Shown here: positions 59,365-64,000 of the stretch, one piece after another
Numbering within the stretch: the first letter of the stretch is position 1
Layout: every line of letters begins with the position of its first letter
Assembly: GCA_013151865.1 (NCBI GenBank)
Contig: JAADHN010000145.1
Coordinates: 1-64,000 of the forward strand
DNA from: Kiritimatiellota bacterium
GTDB taxonomy: Bacteria; Verrucomicrobiota; Lentisphaeria; Oligosphaerales; JAADHN01
Direction: 5' to 3'
Length of the DNA: 64,000 nt
Made by a program: the position numbers and the translations under genes
Notes under the pieces: model-generated
Seen by the model: the letters and a program-made list of their open reading frames with translations, nothing else
Told to the model about the DNA's origin: nothing
Database searches by the model: none

Positions 59365-61329
59365 TTACGGGAGCGTCGCGCGCCGGGTCAAAGTCAGGGC
59401 CTTGAAGGTCTTTCTCTTTTCCCGGCGCCGCCTGGGATCCACATCGAGGTATTTCCAACGGTCATAGGCAAAGTGGTGGGGAATATACCCGCTAACCCAT
59501 GGCTGCACCAGACGGAACGCCACAGGGTAACTCTCGAATATCCAAGCGCAATCGTCCACGAGCAGGCGCTGCATCTGCCGATACAGCCGGGTCCGGGCCG
59601 GACCGTCGGGCATCGGCTCGGCTTTTTCGTACAGGGCGTCGAACTTCGGGTTCCGGTATCGAGCCCGATTGCACGTGAAGGAATTGGGGCCGTAGAAGAG
59701 CTGCAGGAAGTTCTGCCCGTCCGGGTAGTCGCCTACCCATGCCACGCGAAAGAGCTGCACCTCGCCGCGGCGCAGTTTGTCGAGGAAACGCGGCCAACTG
59801 TTCAAGTGCGGAACGATGCGCAGGCCGATCTTCTTCATGTCGGCTACCATCATTTCCGCCTGGCGGCGCCGGATCAGGTCCGTTCCCCCGAGGTCGAATT
59901 GCAGTTCCAACGGCCTCCCGGTGCGGGGATCGATGCCGCCGGGGAAGCCGGCCTCGATCAACAAGTTCCTGGCCCGGGCCACGTCGTGGACCGCCCAGGG
60001 ATTGACCAGATCCGGGTCGTACCCGCCCACGCCGGGCGGAATGGGGCCCTTGGCCGGCAGCAATTGGTTGTTGGACATGGCGATTCGGGCCTGGACATCG
60101 TACGCCAAGCTGATGGCCCGGCGCAGGGCCAAGTTCCGCCCGAGCAACGGATCCTCGTGATAAAAGGCCACGTAGTTGATCTGGAATTGCGGAGTTCGCA
60201 ACAGTCGCACACCGCGTCGCTCCAATTCCGGGGTGAGGGACACACCGCGTTCGATCACCGCCTCGAAATTGTCGCTGGTCAATCCGGTAACGTCCAAGTT
60301 CCCCTGGAGAAAGAGCAGCCAAGCCGTGAGCGGTTCCCGAACGACGCTGGCCACGATGCGATCCACGCGGGGCAGGCGCTTCGTACTGTCCGGATAGTAT
60401 TCGACCCGGAACCCGGCGTTGCGGGCGTAAACGATCCGATAGTCCCTCCGCCAGGATTCGAGTCGAAAGGGACCGCAGCCAACCGGATGCCGGTCGATGC
60501 GCGCCCCGTAGAACCGAAGCGCCTCCTCCGGCAATACACTGCAATACGACATGGCCAGCACATGAAGCAGACGCGGATACGGTCGCGTCAGTTCGAAGAC
60601 CACCACGTCCTCTCCATCGGCATGGAGCCCCGAAATGCCGCTCTCGTAAGGGCTGAAATCGCCGGGAGGCCGTTTGGAACAGGCGGCGCGGAAATCGTCC
60701 AGGCCTTTGAGGTAGCCACGGAAGATCCAGAACCCGGGAGAATGGACCCGTGGGTCGGCGAGCCGCAGGAGGCTGAATACCACATCGCGAGAGCGGACCC
60801 GGCGCCGGGGCCCGTCCGGTCCGTCCCGCACGCCTGGCGCGCCCGGAGTGCGCCGGAAACAGGGGTCCGGGGTGAAATAGAGGTCGTCGCGCAGGCGAAA
60901 AACGTATCGGGTCCCATCGGAACTGACTTCCGGCATTTCGCGGGCCATGGCAGGGATCAGCCGGTAGGGACGGGCCGTGTAGTGATATTGGAGGAGGCGG
61001 TCGTACAAATGACCGACCGCCAGGGCGCTCGAGACGTCTGCGGCCAAGGCGGGATCCAGGGTCCTGATCCGGCTCGTTGTCGTCCGAAACACCCGGCCCG
61101 ACATCTCCGCCGGCGGCGCCCCGCACCCGACCAAGAAGACGAGGACCGCGGCAGCCACAAAGACCGGGCGGGGGGAGCCCGCGCCCGGCCGGTCGCCGGG
61201 AAGACGGCAAGGCGCGACAACGTTCAAAAAAGACAATACGTGAACGAAACGGCCTACACGAAGAGGGATGCAGACGACGCACCGGAACCACACGAGCGGC
61301 AAGGACGGCAATGAGAGACGGCGGTTCAT
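59365..61329 (-). CDS. Peptide/nickel-type ABC transporter substrate-binding lipoprotein
   Basis: This 654-residue protein belongs to solute-binding family 5 (OppA/DppA type). The body shows FRTTTSRIRTLDPALAADV, REMPEVSSDGTRYVFRLRDD, the RVRSRDVVFSLLRLADP segment, PVGCGPFRLESWRRDYRIVY and LRRAISLAYDVQARI. A lipobox (VLVFLVGCG) sits unusually far in, about 70 residues from the ATG at 61329, whose ATGA overlaps the secG stop. A later start closer to the lipobox is likely in reality. No permease or ATPase genes of an Opp system adjoin it. It may bind peptides or another small solute. Confidence 0.85.
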   Translation of the reverse strand: MNRRLSLPSLPLVWFRCVVCIPLRVGRFVHVLSFLNVVAPCRLPGDRPGAGSPRPVFVAAAVLVFLVGCGAPPAEMSGRVFRTTTSRIRTLDPALAADVSSALAVGHLYDRLLQYHYTARPYRLIPAMAREMPEVSSDGTRYVFRLRDDLYFTPDPCFRRTPGAPGVRDGPDGPRRRVRSRDVVFSLLRLADPRVHSPGFWIFRGYLKGLDDFRAACSKRPPGDFSPYESGISGLHADGEDVVVFELTRPYPRLLHVLAMSYCSVLPEEALRFYGARIDRHPVGCGPFRLESWRRDYRIVYARNAGFRVEYYPDSTKRLPRVDRIVASVVREPLTAWLLFLQGNLDVTGLTSDNFEAVIERGVSLTPELERRGVRLLRTPQFQINYVAFYHEDPLLGRNLALRRAISLAYDVQARIAMSNNQLLPAKGPIPPGVGGYDPDLVNPWAVHDVARARNLLIEAGFPGGIDPRTGRPLELQFDLGGTDLIRRRQAEMMVADMKKIGLRIVPHLNSWPRFLDKLRRGEVQLFRVAWVGDYPDGQNFLQLFYGPNSFTCNRARYRNPKFDALYEKAEPMPDGPARTRLYRQMQRLLVDDCAWIFESYPVAFRLVQPWVSGYIPHHFAYDRWKYLDVDPRRRREKRKTFKALTLTRRATLP

Positions 61330-61820
61330 TTCGCCGGCGCAGGCGTCTCCGGTTTTGCCGCGGCCCCGGCCGGCTTGGGCGCTTCGACCGCCTTGGCCGG
61401 TTTGGGCGGCTCGGGCGAAACCGTCGGAACGCCCTGGGCTGCCGGGGCTGGGGCCGGGGCTTCCCGAGCTGTCTTGTCCGGCCCGGTTGTGCTCTTCGAG
61501 GCGGGCCCGGGCTTCAGGGGGGTGGCTTCCGCCGGCTGGGGTTGAGCAAGTCGGGTTTCGACCACGCTCTCGCCGGGACGTCGATGGCCGGTGAGGATGG
61601 CCAGCAACAGCGTGGTGGTCAGGAAAATTACGGTCAGGATAACCGTCCCCTTGGTCAGGACGTTTCCGGCGCTCGCCCCGAAAACGGTCTCCGTTATACC
61701 GCCTCCCATGGCGCCCAGGCCCCCGCCGGACTTGCTCTGCTGAATCAGGATGATCCCGATCAGAAGAAGGGCGGCAATGACTTCGACGACGGTCAGAAAG
61801 GCGATGGCAATAGTCAACAT
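61326..61820 (-). CDS. secG: Preprotein translocase subunit SecG
   Basis: This 164-residue protein has the SecG pattern: first membrane helix (VVEVIAALLLIGIILIQQSK), the conserved glycine-rich GGGLGAMGGGITETVFG loop, and second helix (GTVILTVIFLTTTLLLAILT). A Pro/Ala/Lys-rich tail of about 80 residues follows (PAPAPAAQGVPTVSPEPPKP), common in SecG of some Gram-negative lineages. It stimulates SecYEG-dependent export. ATG 61820 fits the family N-terminus. The downstream lipoprotein gene overlaps it by 4 nt, so the two are co-translated. Confidence 0.93.
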   Translation of the reverse strand: MLTIAIAFLTVVEVIAALLLIGIILIQQSKSGGGLGAMGGGITETVFGASAGNVLTKGTVILTVIFLTTTLLLAILTGHRRPGESVVETRLAQPQPAEATPLKPGPASKSTTGPDKTAREAPAPAPAAQGVPTVSPEPPKPAKAVEAPKPAGAAAKPETPAPAK

Positions 61821-62010
61821 GCGGGCTCTCCGCCGGATTCACCGGGCTTGCAATGCCGGACCAAATCTCACCGCCTGCCGGGCGACAAACGCTCCGATTT
61901 CACGGGCAGGTGAAAAGCGACGGAAAAGATAAGCCACGGGCCGGAAAACGCAAGCCGTGAGTGGGGGGTCGCTTCCACCAACGTACAAACGAACCCGTCC
62001 GACAACACCT

Positions 62011-62230
62011 GCTCGATTCCTGCCGCCGGGCGGGAGTGGAGACACGACGGAGTTCGGCAAGCGGACGTCCGCCCGCTGCAACCTCCGGTCGTCAATCCGC
62101 CGCCATGGTCCCTGTGATCCCCCTGGTCTATTCCATCGAATGCCGCCGCACGCACGGCGAGATCGAATGGGTTCGAACTCGGGATGGCCCCGATACAGGG
62201 GTTGTCCGAGAATGGCGGGATGGAGGCGGA
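62011..62230. repeat. Direct repeat copy 1 (partner at 62481-62700)
   Basis: The first 65 bp match copy 2 at 57 of 65 positions by eye (for example TTCGGCAAGC, CGGGAG, TGCCGC). Later parts match with gaps, including GGGATGGCCCCGATACAG in both copies. No coding sense is evident in either strand, though both minus-strand translations share an LPN-VSPLPP-GRNRA pattern. Confidence 0.7.
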
Positions 62231-62480
62231 AGAGGTTGTGGTACGCCTCGGGGTTTGTCGAGCCGCTTCTACAGAGGCAGGGAGTTGGCTTGCGCGCTAC
62301 ATTAGTTCGAGACTTCAGGCATTCCATGGCCGGGCCGACAAGGCCTGCCGGAACGAGACGGGAATGCCGGAAGGCAACTTTTTCCACGGAGGCCCCGGCA
62401 ACCACCGAGGGAAGACAGAGAAACAGGAGGCGCCACGTCCCCGGTTTCCGTGTCGGGCAGCGCCCCACCCGACGCGGCAT

Positions 62481-62700
62481 GCTCGGTTCCTGCCGCGGGG
62501 CGGGAGCGGAGATACGGCGGCGTTCGGCAAGCCGACGTCGGCCCGTCGCAAACGCCAGGCGTCATTCCTCCTCTGCGGCGTGTTTCATCGAACGGCGCGG
62601 CGCCCACGGCGAAGATTTGCTGACACGGGTTCGGCAAAACCGAATGGCATCGAGCACGGGATGGCCCCGATACAGCCGTTTGCCGACAGTGATGGGATGG
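62481..62700. repeat. Direct repeat copy 2 (partner at 62011-62230)
   Basis: This is the second copy, 470 bp away. It ends about 30 bp before the next gene, so its end may carry that gene's promoter. Divergence of about 12 percent in the best part suggests an old duplication or two insertions of one element. Confidence 0.7.
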
Positions 62701-62730
62701 CAGTGTCTCGAGACGAGGAATGAGCATACA

Positions 62731-63390
62731 TTGAATCGGCGGGTTTGCATGGTTGCGGCATTGTTGACGGCGTCGCTCGGGCGGCTTGCGACAGGGGCCG
62801 ATGTTGCCGCGCCGACGGACGCCGTGCAGACCGGGCATGAGACGAGAATCATCAACGGCGGGTTCGAGGCCTGGCTGTCGGGGTCCGGACGCACAGGGGC
62901 GGTCCGCCCCACCGGCTGGGTCCCGGTCCGCGAAACGCTGGAAGGGGCGAGGCCTGGCGGCCATATCGAGCGCGATACCCGAATACGGCATTCGGGTCGG
63001 TGTTCGCTGCGCATTCGCAACGAGAACAACGGCAGCTTGACGTACGTGCGAACGCAAGAACCTGTACCGATCGAGCCCAATCGCCGATACGTCCTGCGTT
63101 GGTGGGTGCGCGGCGAGAGTGTCGGACCGGGCGGGGTGGGCCCCATCATGATGGGCTACTTCCTGGCGCGACGCGATGGCCGTCGAGACCGGATCAACTT
63201 GGTCCAACCCGGTGAAGACCGACCCCGGGGCACATTCGACTGGCAGCAGAAACAGTTTGCGTTCGTGACCTGTCCCGGCGCGACCACAGCGACTTTCACG
63301 TTTCAATTGCGGTATACGACCGGGACCGTGTGGACCGACGATATCGAACTGATTCCGTGCGAAATCGTCACTCCGGTCGACACGTATTGA
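62731..63390 (+). CDS. Exported protein with carbohydrate-binding-like beta-sandwich
   Basis: This 219-residue protein probably starts at TTG 62731 (LNRRVCMVAALLTASLG), giving a basic n-region and a signal peptide; ATG 62749 is the alternative. The mature part has the pattern of a galactose-binding-like or CBM domain: IINGGFEAWLSG near the start, GWVPVRETLEGARPGG, IRHSGRCSLRIRNENN, YVLRWWVRGESVG and TTGTVWTDDIELIPCE at the end. Such lone domains bind carbohydrate or sit in surface complexes. No catalytic residues are recognised. The next gene starts 180 bp downstream in the same direction. Confidence 0.65.
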   Translation: MNRRVCMVAALLTASLGRLATGADVAAPTDAVQTGHETRIINGGFEAWLSGSGRTGAVRPTGWVPVRETLEGARPGGHIERDTRIRHSGRCSLRIRNENNGSLTYVRTQEPVPIEPNRRYVLRWWVRGESVGPGGVGPIMMGYFLARRDGRRDRINLVQPGEDRPRGTFDWQQKQFAFVTCPGATTATFTFQLRYTTGTVWTDDIELIPCEIVTPVDTY

Positions 63391-63569
63391 TGTGGCACCG
63401 GATTGCGGGACGGGGGCCGCTGTGCCGCGAAACGTGCCGCGGGTACGGTCGAACCACGGCTTGTCCGCCCTTTTCCTATGCCGGAAAGCGCGAGATTCCA
63501 TCGCGAAAAGGTCCGGGTGCAAAGCGAGCCCGAGGATGATGCATCTCTTCGAACAAGGGAGTCCGCGCC

Positions 63570-64000
63570 ATGGCCTCCGGAAGGGCCGAAGCAAACGAGA
63601 CCGTCGCCACGGAAGCAAGTCCCGAGAGACAACCGGGGGCGGGGTTCCGGCTGACGTTCCGATGGTTCCGGCGGTTTGCGCTGGCCAGTGGAATCGTCCT
63701 CGGGGCGGGCGTGACGTGGTTCTATGTGGCGCGCCGCCCCTGGATTGAGCCGATGCCGGGAGTGCGCCTCGGGCCGACGCCTCGCCGCTTCCCGTCCGCC
63801 TCGAGTCCCGGACAGCAGGACGCGCGGAGAGCGGCCGTGATTCGGGCCTGCCGGCTCCCGGAAGCAATAGGTTGGCAATGGTCTGAGGTACGCTGGAAGA
63901 TCGCCGCCAAACTCGATCATCAGCCATGGCCGGCGAATGCTGAAAAACCGCTGGGGGCCCGAAAGCTCGCCTCGGAGACTCACATTGAGCTTCCAACGCA
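63570..64000 (+). CDS. Membrane-anchored protein, N-terminal fragment (3' end outside window)
   Basis: The frame is open from ATG 63570 to the window end, so the track omits it. It codes for MASGRAEANETVATEASPER, one membrane segment after basic residues (RFALASGIVLGAGVTWFYVA), then at least 85 extracytoplasmic residues (ARRPWIEPMPGVRLGPTPRR, AIGWQWSEVRWKIAAKLDH). I do not recognise the family. It follows the CBM-like protein and may be in the same transcript. Confidence 0.55.
   Translation, partial: MASGRAEANETVATEASPERQPGAGFRLTFRWFRRFALASGIVLGAGVTWFYVARRPWIEPMPGVRLGPTPRRFPSASSPGQQDARRAAVIRACRLPEAIGWQWSEVRWKIAAKLDHQPWPANAEKPLGARKLASETHIELPT

Larger units (their letters stand above)
61821..62730. 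other. Gene-free region containing a diverged direct repeat
   Basis: These 910 bp lack a credible gene. The long track ORFs (for example 61957-63390 before its last 220 codons) have composition unlike the neighbours. Two copies of a roughly 220-bp repeat sit here and are listed separately. The left end should include the secG promoter. Confidence 0.5.

Noticed and set aside
59492-61291. 599-codon minus-strand ORF in another frame
   Set aside because: Shadow of the substrate-binding lipoprotein gene; Arg/Pro-rich without motifs.
61957-62730. Upstream part of the 477-codon ORF ending at 63390
   Set aside because: It runs through the direct repeats with non-protein-like composition; a signal peptide begins only at 62731.

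Overview
The window is GC-rich bacterial DNA with long gene runs and short spacers. A lipid A kinase (LpxK) shows a Gram-negative outer membrane. The mix of a DUF5060 glycoside hydrolase, LamG-glycosidase, DUF4091 protein, GH2 enzyme and sulfatase, with degenerate mobile DNA, resembles genomes of the PVC group, Hydrogenedentota or Sumerlaeota. I cannot place it further without a tree.

Region 1 (1-15.1 kb) is mostly minus strand. It holds an FtsX-type permease (cut by the window edge), a carotenoid-desaturase-like flavoprotein, a DUF4129-like membrane protein and a DUF58 protein, the last three overlapping by 4 nt, then a family 4 uracil-DNA glycosylase. An exported glycoside hydrolase, a NifU-type Fe-S scaffold, valS and lpxK follow, with a YhcH/DUF386 protein on the plus strand. 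A 212-residue protein of unknown function sits at 15.4-16.0 kb.

Region 2 (16.6-24.5 kb) is the most interesting part. A single plus-strand run encodes a signal-peptide-less [NiFe] hydrogenase small subunit, the large subunit, its maturation endopeptidase, a soluble hybrid histidine kinase with two receiver domains, a stand-alone receiver, and a second soluble hybrid kinase with three histidine-box segments but one ATPase domain. I read this as a cytoplasmic hydrogen-sensing phosphorelay, related to HupUV/HoxBC-HoxJ but different in architecture. Unlike the textbook sensor hydrogenases, the large subunit keeps a C-terminal extension and has its own protease.

Region 3 (24.7-30.2 kb) holds a ribokinase, a decayed stretch and katG. 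The decayed stretch contains two pseudogenes absent from the ORF track: an integron-type tyrosine recombinase broken by stops and frameshifts, and a frameshifted GxxExxY-family gene. Short GC-rich repeats surround them.

Region 4 (30.2-35.1 kb) is a polyphosphate module: ROK sugar kinase, Ppx/GppA phosphatase with an HD-like C-terminus, and Ppk1, followed by tRNA-Arg(CCG).

Region 5 (35.2-50.9 kb) is a 15.7 kb minus-strand carbohydrate catabolism run: GH2 enzyme, SGNH plus alpha/beta-hydrolase fusion, DUF4091 protein, enolase-superfamily sugar acid dehydratase-like protein, aldehyde dehydrogenase, sulfatase, and a frameshifted LamG-glycosidase. Together they could deacylate, desulfate, cleave and oxidise a decorated polysaccharide.

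Region 6 (51.3-64 kb) holds two TPM-domain proteins on the plus strand. A minus-strand run follows: DAHP synthase, acyl-CoA synthetase, a D123-like protein, a CoA-disulfide-reductase/rhodanese fusion, an HPr-like protein lacking the regulatory serine, a peptide-transport-type lipoprotein and secG. A gene-free stretch with a diverged direct repeat precedes two plus-strand envelope proteins, the last cut by the window edge.
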